This document shows positions 7,146-16,384 of a stretch of DNA of 64,000 nucleotides, piece by piece. Made by a program: the position numbers and the translations under genes. The stretch's first letter is position 1; each line of letters opens with the position of its first letter. Origin of the DNA: JBKPCD01 sp046727175 (GTDB taxonomy: Bacteria; Acidobacteriota; Vicinamibacteria; Vicinamibacterales; 2-12-FULL-66-21); the NCBI GenBank assembly GCA_046727175.1, contig JBKPCD010000037.1:103166-167165 (forward strand), read 5' to 3'. The notes beneath the pieces are model-generated. The model was not told the DNA's origin. It was given only the letters and a program-made list of their open reading frames with translations, and did no database searches.

Positions 7146-9860
7146 ATGAAGACCGCCATGGCATTGCGTCTCGTCCTCGCGCTCGCTGTTCTGGTCGCGA
7201 CGGTCGAGGGTGCAGCGCAGTCTTCGCAGCGCCCCGACGCTCTAAGCGCGCTCGTCATTCGTCTTCAGGAGGCGTCGGCCAGCGGCAATCAGAGCGCCAT
7301 CAACGCACTGGGCATACCGGGAGCAGAGGGCTCGAGCGTAGCCGAGTTCGTGGAGTCGGTGAGTCCCGCGCCGGCACGAGTCGTGATCAAGGAACGCGAT
7401 CGCACGGCGCTCGACGATGCGAAGCAGCGTTTGCTGCTGGAGGTGTTCACCGAGCAGGGGATCGAAGGAAGAGTCGCGACGTGGCAAGCCGACGTCGCGA
7501 TGGCATCCGGCGGCAAGGTAGACGATCCCTCGGCCTGGCACATCGTCAACATGGAACGCCTCGCGGTCGTGTCCGGCCTGTACCGGCTGTCGCTCAACGC
7601 AAAACAGCAGTTCACCGTGCAGAACCTGACCGTCGCGGGTCAGGATCTGACGCTGCAAATGGCTACCGGAAGTGCGTTCGTCGCGGATACGGCCGAAGGG
7701 CCGACTGCAATCGTGCTCCTCGGCCGAGGGCAGATGAAATTCGCGCCGCCGGACGCCGCCGAACGGACGCAGGTCCGGATCTTCTCTGGAAACGAGACGC
7801 TCACGACGGATTTCGACTGCGCGCTGATTCGCGTGCGACCCTCCGAATTCGAGAGCCGGTTCGCCGGGTCCGCGCTGACGCCGCGGACGGTTTCCGGCGG
7901 CGATTTTCGGCGCGCGAACGAGTTCTTCGAAGAGAACGTCGGGCGGACGTTGCAGATCGATCTGACGGACCTGAGCCGCGATCGATGGTCGCTCGTGCCT
8001 GTCGCGAGCGATCTCATCGCGGAAGTGCGCACGCGCAAATACGGCAATCTGACATACGCGCGAGTTGGTAATGACGCGGAGGATGTTTCGCTCTTCGATC
8101 GAAAGCGACGAAAGAACATCTCCGTCTACGCGTCCGAGCAGAAGCTGGCGGCACGCGGACGGTTCTACAGCGAAGACGATCTCATCGACTACGACGTCTT
8201 GAACTACGACATCGAGACGGCCTTCAACCCGGAACGGCTATGGATCAGTGGAAGCGCGCGGTTGAAGCTGAAGGTGCGAGCGCCGGTCCTCACAACGCTC
8301 ACGCTGCGACTCGCCGATTCACTGACGGTGCGAAGCGTGTACGCGGCGGGATTCGGACGGTTGTTGAGCCTCCGCGTCGTGGGGCAGAACAGCCTGATCG
8401 TCAGCTTGCCGGGTCCGACCGTACGTGATACCGAGCTCACGTTGCAGGTGACTTACAACGGCAGACTCGAATCGCAGGCGCTCGACAACGAAGCCATCGC
8501 GCTCGAGCAGCAGGAACAGGATTCGTTCGCGATCCCGGCGGAGCCGCGATTTCTGTACAGCAATCGAAGCTACTGGTATCCGCAATCGACCGTGACTGAC
8601 TACGCAACGGCGCGGCTGCGTGTGACGGTCCCTTCCGAGTTCGATGTCGTCGCGAGCGGAACGCCGACCGGTCCACCGGCGCCCGCCCCCGGTCCGGTCG
8701 AATCGGGCGAGCGCGCCCGAAAGGTGTTCGTCTTCGACTCGCCGCGGCCGGTGCGGTATCTCGCGTGCGTCATCAGCCGCTTCAACACGGTGACGACGGC
8801 GCAACTGCCCGCCCCGTCCTATCCGGAATCAGGTGGGAGCAGACCGAACATCGACAGGGCAGCCGGCGATGGCGATGAAGAAGCTGCTGCGAACGGCGGC
8901 GTGGCGCTCATCGTTCAAGCCAATCCTCGCCAGGTCGGGAGGGCACGCGGGATCGGGGATCGCTCCGCAGCAGTGTTTCAATACTACGCATCGCTGATGG
9001 GCGACGCGCCGTATCCGAGCTTCACGCTGGCCGTCAGCGAGAGCGACTTGCCCGGCGGGCACAGCCCGGGGTACTTCGCGCTGCTAAACCAGCCGCTCCC
9101 GACGTCACAGCTCGTGTGGCGGAACGATCCTGTGAGCTTCGATCAGTATCCGACGTTCTTCCTCGCGCACGAGCTCGCGCATCAGTGGTGGGGCCAGGCG
9201 GTCGGATGGAAGAATTATCACGAGCAGTGGCTCAGCGAAGGCTTCGCGCAGTACTTCGCGTTGCTCTATGCGGAAAAGGAACGTGGCACTGACGTGGCGT
9301 TGAGCGTCCGCCGCCAGATGCGCCGCTGGGCGATCGACTCGTCCGTGCAGGGCCCCATCTACCTCGGATACCGCCTCGGCCACATCAAGAGCGACGGACG
9401 CACGCGGCGAGCGCTCCTCTACAACAAGGGCGCCATGGTTCTTCACATGCTGCGACGCTACGTCGGCGATGAATCGTTCTTTGGAGGCCTTCGGAAGTTT
9501 TACCGGGAGTGGCGATTCCGAAAGGCGGGGACCGATAACTTCCGAGTCGCCATGGAAGCCGCGACCGGCCGCGACCTCAGCGCGTTCTTCGAGTCCTGGA
9601 TCTACGCATCGTCGATACCGCATGTGAAGGTAGGGTACGAAGTCATCGCGCCAAACCAGGTCGTCGTCAAGATCTCCCACGCGGGTGTCGTCATCCCCGT
9701 GCCTGTCACGGTGACGCTGATGTACGCGAGCGGCGAGACGGAGGACACGGTCGTCAACGTCGACGAAACGAGCGTCTCCCGCACGCTGCCCCTCAAGGGC
9801 CCCCTGCGCGAGGTCGCGTTGAATCAGGACTATGGAGCGCTGGTGGAGGTAGATCGCTGA
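7146..9860 (+). CDS. Secreted M1-family (gluzincin) metallopeptidase with altered exopeptidase motif
   Basis: 904 residues with a signal peptide (ALRLVLALAVLVATVEG). The zinc site is HELAH at residues 675-679, followed after 18 residues by the Glu of SEGFAQY: the exact HExxH-x18-E spacing of the M1 family. The GAMEN motif that anchors a substrate N-terminus is not present; its place is taken by PGGHSPGYFALLNQP. Residues about 25-480 form a large beta-rich N-terminal region of unassigned family. It probably acts in the periplasm or outside the cell; the altered motif argues against a standard aminopeptidase. The start at 7146 is chosen because it begins the signal peptide (7158 is also possible). 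Confidence 0.82.
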   Translation: MKTAMALRLVLALAVLVATVEGAAQSSQRPDALSALVIRLQEASASGNQSAINALGIPGAEGSSVAEFVESVSPAPARVVIKERDRTALDDAKQRLLLEVFTEQGIEGRVATWQADVAMASGGKVDDPSAWHIVNMERLAVVSGLYRLSLNAKQQFTVQNLTVAGQDLTLQMATGSAFVADTAEGPTAIVLLGRGQMKFAPPDAAERTQVRIFSGNETLTTDFDCALIRVRPSEFESRFAGSALTPRTVSGGDFRRANEFFEENVGRTLQIDLTDLSRDRWSLVPVASDLIAEVRTRKYGNLTYARVGNDAEDVSLFDRKRRKNISVYASEQKLAARGRFYSEDDLIDYDVLNYDIETAFNPERLWISGSARLKLKVRAPVLTTLTLRLADSLTVRSVYAAGFGRLLSLRVVGQNSLIVSLPGPTVRDTELTLQVTYNGRLESQALDNEAIALEQQEQDSFAIPAEPRFLYSNRSYWYPQSTVTDYATARLRVTVPSEFDVVASGTPTGPPAPAPGPVESGERARKVFVFDSPRPVRYLACVISRFNTVTTAQLPAPSYPESGGSRPNIDRAAGDGDEEAAANGGVALIVQANPRQVGRARGIGDRSAAVFQYYASLMGDAPYPSFTLAVSESDLPGGHSPGYFALLNQPLPTSQLVWRNDPVSFDQYPTFFLAHELAHQWWGQAVGWKNYHEQWLSEGFAQYFALLYAEKERGTDVALSVRRQMRRWAIDSSVQGPIYLGYRLGHIKSDGRTRRALLYNKGAMVLHMLRRYVGDESFFGGLRKFYREWRFRKAGTDNFRVAMEAATGRDLSAFFESWIYASSIPHVKVGYEVIAPNQVVVKISHAGVVIPVPVTVTLMYASGETEDTVVNVDETSVSRTLPLKGPLREVALNQDYGALVEVDR

Positions 9861-9868
9861 ATCGCACC

Positions 9869-9962
9869 CGGCTCAGGGCTTAGGGCTTTGGGCTCTAGGC
9901 GTGCCAGAACTTCGAGTTTCGATCAGGCCAAAAGCCAAGAGCCCTGAGCCCAAAGCCGAGGA
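9869..9962. terminator. Tandem-heptamer hairpin between convergent genes (GGGCTTA type)
   Basis: Left arm 9869-9896 is four consecutive heptamers: CGGCTCA, GGGCTTA, GGGCTTT, GGGCTCT. Right arm 9927-9962 read on the other strand gives GGCTTT GGGCTCA GGGCTCT TGGCTTT. The loop is about 25 bases. It exactly fills the space between the stops of a plus-strand gene (9860) and a minus-strand gene (9963), a natural bidirectional terminator position. There is no U-tract. Confidence 0.75.
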
Positions 9963-10403
9963 CTATGGCAGGTAGATTGCGGCGACTCGCGCTTCTCCGT
10001 TTCGCTCGAAGGGCTCGAACACCAGAATGAAGCGGGAGCCTGAGTACTCGTAGAACCGAGTCAGACGCTCGCCCAGGCTGCCGCGATCGATTTCCTGTCG
10101 TCCAATTTCCGCAGCACGACCGAGCCGGGCGGCCACGGCCGACTGCGTTTCGCCAACGCGGATTTCCTTGCCGTCCAGGAACGGCAGCACCGGAACCGAC
10201 ACGGCGCGGGCCGGTACGGCCGGGGGGATGCTGGCCACGAGCGGTCGCGCAGGGGGAGCCGTCGGCGGGGGCAATGTGGGAAAGCGAATCTGCCGGACCA
10301 CCAGCGAGCCGACCGCAACGGTCGCCGCCAGAAATGCCGCTGCCACGAACCATTCGAAGACCGGCGCCAGGCGAAGCCGAGACCGGGTGTGTAGCGCGTC
10401 CAT
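9963..10403 (-). CDS. Hypothetical single-pass membrane protein
   Basis: 146 residues, not recognised. A basic N-terminus precedes one membrane span (about residues 17-38). A Pro/Ala-rich linker (43-72) follows, then a small globular domain (about 75-146) ending in EARVAAIYLP. The order suggests an inner-membrane anchor with the C-terminal domain in the periplasm. Codon use is like its neighbours. The gene is divergent from nuoG and separated from it by 152 bases holding both promoters. Confidence 0.65.
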   Translation of the reverse strand: MDALHTRSRLRLAPVFEWFVAAAFLAATVAVGSLVVRQIRFPTLPPPTAPPARPLVASIPPAVPARAVSVPVLPFLDGKEIRVGETQSAVAARLGRAAEIGRQEIDRGSLGERLTRFYEYSGSRFILVFEPFERNGEARVAAIYLP

Positions 10404-10555
10404 ACTGGCCTCCCTTGCTGGGTAGGGTTGGCCGGGCGACTGGTGAGAAGATGGTACTTTAGATCGAGTCGGGGCACATTGCCAAACCGGAGCTCCTGGG
10501 GGGAACTGGAGCCTTCGCCGTCCTTGTGCAATGCTCTTGATATGATTGCAGGCTC

Positions 10556-12349
10556 ATGGAAACGGTCACGCTGACGATAGACGGGCGCGAGATCACGACG
10601 GAAAAGGGGAAGACGGTCCTGCAGGCCGCGATCGAGAACGGCATCAAGATCCCGTATTACTGCTACCACCCCGGAATCAGCATCGACGGATCCTGTCGTG
10701 TATGCATCGTGAAGATCGAGAAGATGCCGAAGCTGCAGACGTCGTGCTCGACGCCGGTCGCGCCGGGCATGGTCGTTCACACGCAAGCCTCTGACGTGGT
10801 CGAGGCGCGCGCCAGCGTGTTCGAGTTCCTCCTCATCAACCATCCGCTCGACTGCCCCGTCTGCGACAAGGGCGGCGAATGCCCGCTGCAGGACTTCTCG
10901 TACACGTACGGACCCAACGAAAGCCGGATGGAGTTCGCGCGCCGCGTGTTCGACGGCGAGGGCGCGCGCGCGGACGTCGACTTCGGTCCGACGCTGATGC
11001 TCAATCGCAACCGGTGCATCCTCTGCACGCGGTGCGTGCGCTTCATGCGCGAGATCGACACCGACGCGCAGATCAACATCGTCGATCGCGGCTATGGCAG
11101 TGAGATTGCGACATTCAGGGAGGAAGGCGTTCATTCGTTGCTCTCGGGCAACCTGATGGACGTCTGCCCCGTCGGCGCAATCACGACGCGCGACTACCGC
11201 TTCAAGTCGCGGCCGTGGGACAACCCCGAGGCGGTCGACACGATCTGCACGCTTTGCGAGAAGGGCTGCAACACGACCGCGTGGATCAAGGCAAAGCCGG
11301 AATGGGCGAAGGGCGCACGGCTCGTGCGCATGACTCCGCGCTTCAACCCCGACGTCAACAGCTTCTGGATGTGCGACATCGGCCGGTTCGACTATCACTG
11401 GGTCGAAAGCGAGGAGCGCCTTCGCCGGCCGCTCTTGCGGACGGACGCGGGCACGCTCGAGCCGACGGACTGGTCCGACGCGCTGACGAAGCTGGCCGCT
11501 CACGTCGGAGCGGCGGGCGGGCCGTCATCGTTGCGATTCCTGATGTCGGCGCACGCCTCGCTCGAGGAGCTCTTCGTGATCGGCCGGCTCGGTGGCGCAT
11601 TTGGTGTGCCCGAAGAAGGTGTGGCGATTGGCTGGCGCGCCAGAGAGAAGCCGCAGCCTCCGCGCACGAAGTTCAAGGTTCCACCGGTCGACGCGCCGAA
11701 CGTCACAGGCGCACGCGACCTCGGCTTCCCGGTCAATGCGACGCCCTCGGGCGCCGACATCACGGCCTTCAAGAACGATGTGGAGGCGGGCCGCGTCGCG
11801 GCGCTCTACATATTCGACCCGGGTCCTGCCGATTCGATCGGGGATACGTCGTGGATTATCGCCGCGCGTCGATCGGGCAAGCTTTCGCTGCTCATTTTCC
11901 ACGGCGTCCTCATGACCGATCTCGCGGCAGCAGCCGACATCGTGCTGCCCGGTGCAACCTGGGTGGAAAAGGACGCATCTTATATAAATGAGCAGGGACG
12001 TCTCCAGGCCGCCGCCCGCGTGATTCCGGCGCCCGGGGACGCACAGGAGGATTGGCAGGTGCTCGTGAACGTCGGCATCGCTCTGAAATCGCCGGTCGCC
12101 TACGCGAGCAGCGGCGAAATCCGCTCAGAGCTGGCGAAGGCGATGTCGGGGAACGCTCTATACGCAGGCCTGGCGACGATGCAGTTCGCTCGCGCCGTGT
12201 CAGCGCACCATTGGCTCCAGGCGTCGAACCCGTCGGAGCGGTGGAAGTGGGACTTCATGTTCCAGGACCTCCCGCCCGTGAAGTTCGCGGCAACGCCACC
12301 GGCGACGTCGGCGCAGCATCTGCGCATTCCGCTGCAGAAAGTGGACTGA
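10556..12349 (+). CDS. nuoG: NADH-quinone oxidoreductase subunit G (short form)
   Basis: 597 residues. The N-terminal 2Fe-2S ferredoxin domain has its Cys residues in YYCYHPG and SCRVCIV (about 35-50) and a later C. The His/Cys cluster region reads HPLDCPVCDKGGECPLQD (about 98-115). A 4Fe-4S pair follows (RCILCTRCV and CPVGAI), and then CTLCEKGC opens the molybdopterin-oxidoreductase-like domain. That last domain is shortened relative to the usual 700-900 residue NuoG. It is the electron-wire subunit of complex I's peripheral arm. No other nuo genes are adjacent, so the rest of complex I must lie elsewhere. ccdA starts 4 bases after the stop. Confidence 0.9.
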   Translation: METVTLTIDGREITTEKGKTVLQAAIENGIKIPYYCYHPGISIDGSCRVCIVKIEKMPKLQTSCSTPVAPGMVVHTQASDVVEARASVFEFLLINHPLDCPVCDKGGECPLQDFSYTYGPNESRMEFARRVFDGEGARADVDFGPTLMLNRNRCILCTRCVRFMREIDTDAQINIVDRGYGSEIATFREEGVHSLLSGNLMDVCPVGAITTRDYRFKSRPWDNPEAVDTICTLCEKGCNTTAWIKAKPEWAKGARLVRMTPRFNPDVNSFWMCDIGRFDYHWVESEERLRRPLLRTDAGTLEPTDWSDALTKLAAHVGAAGGPSSLRFLMSAHASLEELFVIGRLGGAFGVPEEGVAIGWRAREKPQPPRTKFKVPPVDAPNVTGARDLGFPVNATPSGADITAFKNDVEAGRVAALYIFDPGPADSIGDTSWIIAARRSGKLSLLIFHGVLMTDLAAAADIVLPGATWVEKDASYINEQGRLQAAARVIPAPGDAQEDWQVLVNVGIALKSPVAYASSGEIRSELAKAMSGNALYAGLATMQFARAVSAHHWLQASNPSERWKWDFMFQDLPPVKFAATPPATSAQHLRIPLQKVD

Positions 12350-12353
12350 CACT

Positions 12354-13082
12354 GTGTCCGATCAGGTCTCGCTCATTGCGGCGCTGGTGGGCGGCTTCCT
12401 GTCCTTCATTTCCCCCTGCGTGCTGCCGTTGATACCCGGCTACGTCTCGTTCGTTTCAGGGGCGACGCTCGAGGAGATGCGCGGTGAAGCGCCGGCGTCT
12501 GGCGGAACGCGTCAGCGCGTGCTGCTGACGTCGCTGGCGTTCGTCATGGGGTTCTCGCTCGTCTTCGTGGCGCTCGGCGCGACTGCGAGCGCCCTGGGGC
12601 AGTTCCTGTCCTCGAAGCAGTCGCTGCTCGAGAAAATCGCCGGCGTCATCGTGGTCGTTCTGGGACTTCACACGATGGGCGCCTTCCGAATCGCGCTGCT
12701 CGAAACGGAGAAGCGTGTCCAGACGCAGCGCAAGCCGGCCGGCCCCCTTGGCGCCGTCGTCGTCGGGATCGCCTTCGCGTTCGGCTGGACGCCGTGCATC
12801 AGCCCGATCCTCGGCAGCATTTTGCTGGTTGCCAGCGGCAAGGAAACGGTGCTCGAAGGCGTCACGCTGCTCTCGGTGTACTCGATGGGCCTCGGCATCC
12901 CGTTTCTGCTCACCGCGGTTGCGATCGACCGTTTCTTTGCGTTCAGCAAACGTATTCGAAAGCACTACCACGCAATCGAGCTCGTCTCTGGCGGCCTGCT
13001 CGTCGTGCTCGGCGTCCTGATCTTCTCTGGTCAGCTCACCGCCATCAATCGGTTCCTTCAGCCGTATTTGCCGGCGTACTAA
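12354..13082 (+). CDS. ccdA: CcdA-type thiol-disulfide transporter for cytochrome c biogenesis
   Basis: 242 residues with six predicted membrane spans. SFISPCVLPLIPGY in span 1 and FAFGWTPCISPILG in span 4 carry the two buried Cys of the DsbD/CcdA family. These move reducing equivalents from cytoplasmic thioredoxin across the inner membrane to periplasmic apocytochromes or folding enzymes. The start is a GTG at 12354, only 4 bases after nuoG, so the two are almost certainly one transcript. The pairing may reflect a link to respiratory-chain assembly, though no thioredoxin-like partner is adjacent. Confidence 0.88.
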   Translation: MSDQVSLIAALVGGFLSFISPCVLPLIPGYVSFVSGATLEEMRGEAPASGGTRQRVLLTSLAFVMGFSLVFVALGATASALGQFLSSKQSLLEKIAGVIVVVLGLHTMGAFRIALLETEKRVQTQRKPAGPLGAVVVGIAFAFGWTPCISPILGSILLVASGKETVLEGVTLLSVYSMGLGIPFLLTAVAIDRFFAFSKRIRKHYHAIELVSGGLLVVLGVLIFSGQLTAINRFLQPYLPAY

Positions 13083-13085
13083 CGC

Positions 13086-13165
13086 AGACGAGAAACTAGA
13101 ATCTAGAGCGATCGTGATTCACGTCTCTAGCTTCTGGCTTCTCGCTTCTGGCTCTAGTTCCCTCG
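13086..13165. terminator. Tandem-heptamer hairpin between convergent genes (CTTCTGG type)
   Basis: Right arm 13124-13158 is five heptamers: TCTCTAG, CTTCTGG, CTTCTCG, CTTCTGG, CTCTAGT. Left arm 13086-13111 (ACTAGAATCTAGAGCGA and flanks) is the imperfect complement, and outer GACGAG/CTCGTC bases close the stem. It lies between the convergent ccdA and lipid-kinase stops. Related words occur at 30126-30193 and 31337-31397. Confidence 0.75.
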
Positions 13166-14050
13166 TCACGCTCGCACCTTGAGCGCTCCCGGCTGTATCC
13201 GTACCTCGACACGATTGCTCGTTACGCCCGGCTCGCCGTCAAGGTGGTACTCGATCGGACCGCCGGTCTCGATCGTCGCGCTGCGCACCTGGTGGATCTG
13301 GACGCCCGGTGTCCGATCGAAGGCACCCATGGCAAGGTAACGGGTGTGCCAGAAGCGCGCGAGAATCGATCGATCCTCGACGATTGCCGCCTCGAGGAGT
13401 CCATCATCGAGCTTCGCACCGGGCGCGATGCAGGCGCCGCTGCCGTACTCGCGGCCATTGGCGAATGCGAGCAGGAGTGCCTTCGATCGATGCTCACGAT
13501 TGTCGAGCCGCACACGATATTCGCGGCCGCAGTAGCGGCAACCCTCACGAACGCCGATAAAGACATACGGCCATCGGCCACGGCTGCCCCGAGCGCGGCG
13601 GTTGAAGAGCGCGGCAATGTGTGCGTCGAAGCCGATACCGGCGACATTGAAGAACGGCCGATCGTCGAGGAAACCGACGTCGATAGATCTCGCGGGGGAT
13701 GAAATCGCCTTCTGGATGGCCGCGACGGGATCCCAGGGCACGCACAGCCCTGCGGCGAGGCCGTTGCCCGAGCCGGCGGGGACGAGCCCGAGCGCCGTCG
13801 AGCTGTCGACCAGCGCGGAACCTGCTTCGTTGACGGTGCCGTCGCCACCCCAGACGAGCGCGAGATCGGCGCCGCTTGCAACCGCCCGCTGTGCGAGCTC
13901 ACGAGCATGTCCCGATCGCTCGGTCAAATGAATGGAGGCCGAGAGCCCGTCACGCGCGAGCGCGTCGCGGAGGAGCCCGACGCGCCGCTCCGCCGCGGAT
14001 GCATCGAGTCCCGCGCCGGAAACCGGATTGATGATCGCAGTGATACGCAT
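13166..14050 (-). CDS. Diacylglycerol/lipid kinase (YegS/LCB5 family)
   Basis: 294 residues of the DAGK catalytic family. INPVSGAG near the N-terminus and VWGGDGTVNE (about residues 66-75) form the nucleotide-binding loop. PAGSGNGLAAGL (about 91-102) is the conserved G-rich segment, and DGEPG near residue 270 is the family C-terminal motif. It phosphorylates a lipid alcohol such as diacylglycerol at the membrane; the exact substrate cannot be told. The ATG at 14050 gives the standard start. It is divergent from the GAF protein gene 100 bases away. Confidence 0.88.
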   Translation of the reverse strand: MRITAIINPVSGAGLDASAAERRVGLLRDALARDGLSASIHLTERSGHARELAQRAVASGADLALVWGGDGTVNEAGSALVDSSTALGLVPAGSGNGLAAGLCVPWDPVAAIQKAISSPARSIDVGFLDDRPFFNVAGIGFDAHIAALFNRRARGSRGRWPYVFIGVREGCRYCGREYRVRLDNREHRSKALLLAFANGREYGSGACIAPGAKLDDGLLEAAIVEDRSILARFWHTRYLAMGAFDRTPGVQIHQVRSATIETGGPIEYHLDGEPGVTSNRVEVRIQPGALKVRA

Positions 14051-14105
14051 GTCGATCGCGTCCGTACGGGCCTTTTCGGCGTGCTCAACTCGTACTCACG
14101 GGTGC

Positions 14106-14111
14106 TATAGT
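14106..14111 (+). promoter_or_regulatory. Candidate -10 element of the 14150 gene
   Basis: TATAGT lies 38 bases upstream of the ATG in the divergent gap. The matching -35 region (about 14083-14088, GCTCAA) is weak, so this is tentative. Confidence 0.35.
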
Positions 14112-14149
14112 AGCTGCCAACGTCGGGTAACTGGTATCCGGAGGCTTTG

Positions 14150-15484
14150 ATGAAGAGTCGGGCCGCGCGCCTCGCACTGCTCGTTCTGTTCATGGTGGCG
14201 CTGGCTGTTACGGCATTTCTCTTCCGAACCAGCGGGTCAGCGGCGCGAACCCAATCAGAAGCGGCTTTGAACTTCAGCGATGACGCGCGTACGGTCGCAC
14301 GCGGCGTAATGGAGATTCGGGCGGCGCAGCGCGCGTACGTCGCCGCCGGCCAGCCGGGCGATCAATGGGCGGGCAAAGTCACCGATGGTGTCGCCACGGT
14401 CCGCAATGCCCTGACGACGTTGCGTGCCGCCGCAGCGTCGCCGCAGGCACAGACCGAGATCGACAGCGCTGCCGCCGCCCTTCAGGATTTCGTGCAGACG
14501 GACGGTCGCGCCCGCAACTACGTCCGCTCGAACCAGAACCTGCTGGCCTCCGACCTCATTTTCACGAGCGGAATGGAGCTGACGGAGTCCGTCCTCGCGG
14601 CGCTCGAACGCGCGAGGTCCGCGGAATTGCAGGCGCGGTCGTCCGCCGAGGCCACGTTCGAGCGCCGTCAGATGTTCGCGCTCGCGGCGGCGGCCGCCGC
14701 AGCCTTTCTGGTGGTCCTCCTGCTCTTTCCACGCGTCGACATGGAGCTCGACCCCACGCTGGTTTCAACACACGCACCGGCATTCCACCGGACGCTGCCC
14801 ACCGCCAGCGATTCGGTCGACCTGATGAACCCCGACGCGGACAGCTGGTCGACAGCGAAGCGCGTCAAGGCCGCGTCGGCCACGGAAGCGCCTCCACCCG
14901 CCACGGTGTCTTCATCCGAGCCATCGGAATCTACCGCGACGCCCGTGGAACCGGCCGCGGTGCCGATTGCCGAATCGGTTTCCGCGCCAACCGCTCCGGC
15001 CCCGCCGCCAATCGACCTGCGGGGCATCGCCGCACTCTGCACGCAGCTCTCTCGCGTCGAGGACACGCTCGCGCTGCCGCCGCTCCTCGAACGCGCTGCC
15101 ACTCTGCTCGACGCCGCGGGCATCATCCTTTGGATCGCGGATCCGGATTGTCGCGAGCTCAGCCCAATCCTCGCTCAAGGCTACCCGCACCAGCTCGTCG
15201 CGCGGCTAGGATCGATTCCGCGCGACGCGCAGAACGCGACCGCGGCCGCCTTCCGCACATCGTTGCTCCAGACCGTGGATGCCGACGACGCATCGAACGG
15301 CGCGATCGCGGCGCCGCTCGTCACGTCGGGTGGGTGCGTCGGGGTCATGGCTGCCGAAATCCGTGGGGCGGGAGAGAAGCAGGAAGCAAAGAAGGCGGCC
15401 GCCATGATCGTCGCGGCCCAGCTCGCATCGCTCGTAGGGCCGCCCGCTTCGCGTTCCGTAGCCACGGTCGAGGCCGTCAGATGA
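14150..15484 (+). CDS. Membrane-anchored GAF-like sensor protein of unknown output
   Basis: 444 residues. Residues about 5-25 form an N-terminal membrane span. A helical periplasmic domain (about 35-170, DDARTVARGVMEIRAAQRAYVA) resembles chemoreceptor-type four-helix sensors, and a second span lies near 177-192. An Ala/Pro/Ser-rich linker (about 215-285) leads to a GAF-like domain (about 290-430, with AGIILWIADPDCRELSPILAQG). No kinase, cyclase or methyl-accepting signature is visible. It may sense outside signals and pass them by contact. The start at 14150 has CCGGAGG 6 bases upstream. Its 3' end overlaps the convergent PDZ gene by 8 bases. Confidence 0.7.
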   Translation: MKSRAARLALLVLFMVALAVTAFLFRTSGSAARTQSEAALNFSDDARTVARGVMEIRAAQRAYVAAGQPGDQWAGKVTDGVATVRNALTTLRAAAASPQAQTEIDSAAAALQDFVQTDGRARNYVRSNQNLLASDLIFTSGMELTESVLAALERARSAELQARSSAEATFERRQMFALAAAAAAAFLVVLLLFPRVDMELDPTLVSTHAPAFHRTLPTASDSVDLMNPDADSWSTAKRVKAASATEAPPPATVSSSEPSESTATPVEPAAVPIAESVSAPTAPAPPPIDLRGIAALCTQLSRVEDTLALPPLLERAATLLDAAGIILWIADPDCRELSPILAQGYPHQLVARLGSIPRDAQNATAAAFRTSLLQTVDADDASNGAIAAPLVTSGGCVGVMAAEIRGAGEKQEAKKAAAMIVAAQLASLVGPPASRSVATVEAVR

Positions 15485-16373
15485 CCGTGCGTCGTCGAAT
15501 CGCCCGAGCCTCGAGCTTTCCTTTGATCGTCATGGCCTTGCGATCGCGCATGATGCCGACCGTGAACTCCTCTCCGTCGTCGAGACGGCTCATCCGGCGT
15601 CTCAGGTCGATGAGAGAGGTCACGTCCACGCCGTTGAACGAAGTAATGACGTCGCCGGCCTTCATGCCGGCCTTGGCCGCGACCGAGTTGTCGTAGACCG
15701 ACGTCACCAGCACGCCTTCCTTCGTTCCGAAGTACTGCGCCAGTTGCGGTGAGAGTTCACCGACGGTGATTCCAAGGCGCGTGTTTCCGCGCCCGGCGAA
15801 GTCATCGAAGAAATTCGGGATTGAAGGCGGTTTGGGCGGGGCCGGTGGTGCAACCTTCGGCGTAATGGGAACCGGCCATACGTCGCGAAGTTCGTCGAAG
15901 CGATCGAAACTCCCCAGGTAGCGGAAGCCGTCGCCCTCACGCGGTTCGATGGTCATCGTCGAACGCTGACCGTCACGCACGATCGTCATCGGGACCTTTC
16001 GCCCGGCTGGCGTCTCCTGAACCATTCGCGAAAACTGTCGCGTTCCTCGTACGCGCTCGCCGTCGAATTCCACGACGACATCGCCTTCTTTGAGACCAGC
16101 CATCGCCGCAGGACTCTCCGCCGATACGTCTTCGATGATGACGCCGCCCGGGTTCGTCAGCTTTGCTCGCTTGAGATCATCTTGGTCCACATCTCTGACC
16201 GATACACCAATCCAGCTGGCGGGCCCACCAATCAACTGGAACGCGCGCGCGACTTTGGGTTTCTCGCGCGAACTCTCGATTTGGCCTCGAACGACGGGCC
16301 CTGTCGCCGGTCCAATCCCGGCGGTAACGACAACAGCTAGCGCTATCGCAGCCGTTCTCCAACGAAACACCAT
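15477..16373 (-). CDS. Secreted double-PDZ protein
   Basis: 298 residues with an N-terminal signal sequence (AAIALAVVVTAGIGPATG). Two PDZ domains follow: about residues 45-135 (ASWIGVSVRDV, AGLKEGDVVVEFDGERV) and about 190-285 (RLGITVGELSPQ, AGMKAGDVITSFNGVDV). No trypsin-like protease domain precedes them, unlike DegP/HtrA. It is likely a periplasmic scaffold or a regulator of an envelope protease. The start at 16373 is preferred to 16385 because it begins the basic signal-peptide end. Tail-to-tail overlap with the GAF protein gene. Confidence 0.8.
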   Translation of the reverse strand: MVFRWRTAAIALAVVVTAGIGPATGPVVRGQIESSREKPKVARAFQLIGGPASWIGVSVRDVDQDDLKRAKLTNPGGVIIEDVSAESPAAMAGLKEGDVVVEFDGERVRGTRQFSRMVQETPAGRKVPMTIVRDGQRSTMTIEPREGDGFRYLGSFDRFDELRDVWPVPITPKVAPPAPPKPPSIPNFFDDFAGRGNTRLGITVGELSPQLAQYFGTKEGVLVTSVYDNSVAAKAGMKAGDVITSFNGVDVTSLIDLRRRMSRLDDGEEFTVGIMRDRKAMTIKGKLEARAIRRRTVI

Positions 16374-16384
16374 ACAACCTCCCA

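Noticed and set aside
10061..11503. 480-codon minus-strand frame covering nuoG's start
   Set aside because: It is a shadow of nuoG and the 9963 gene; no domain and no start signal.
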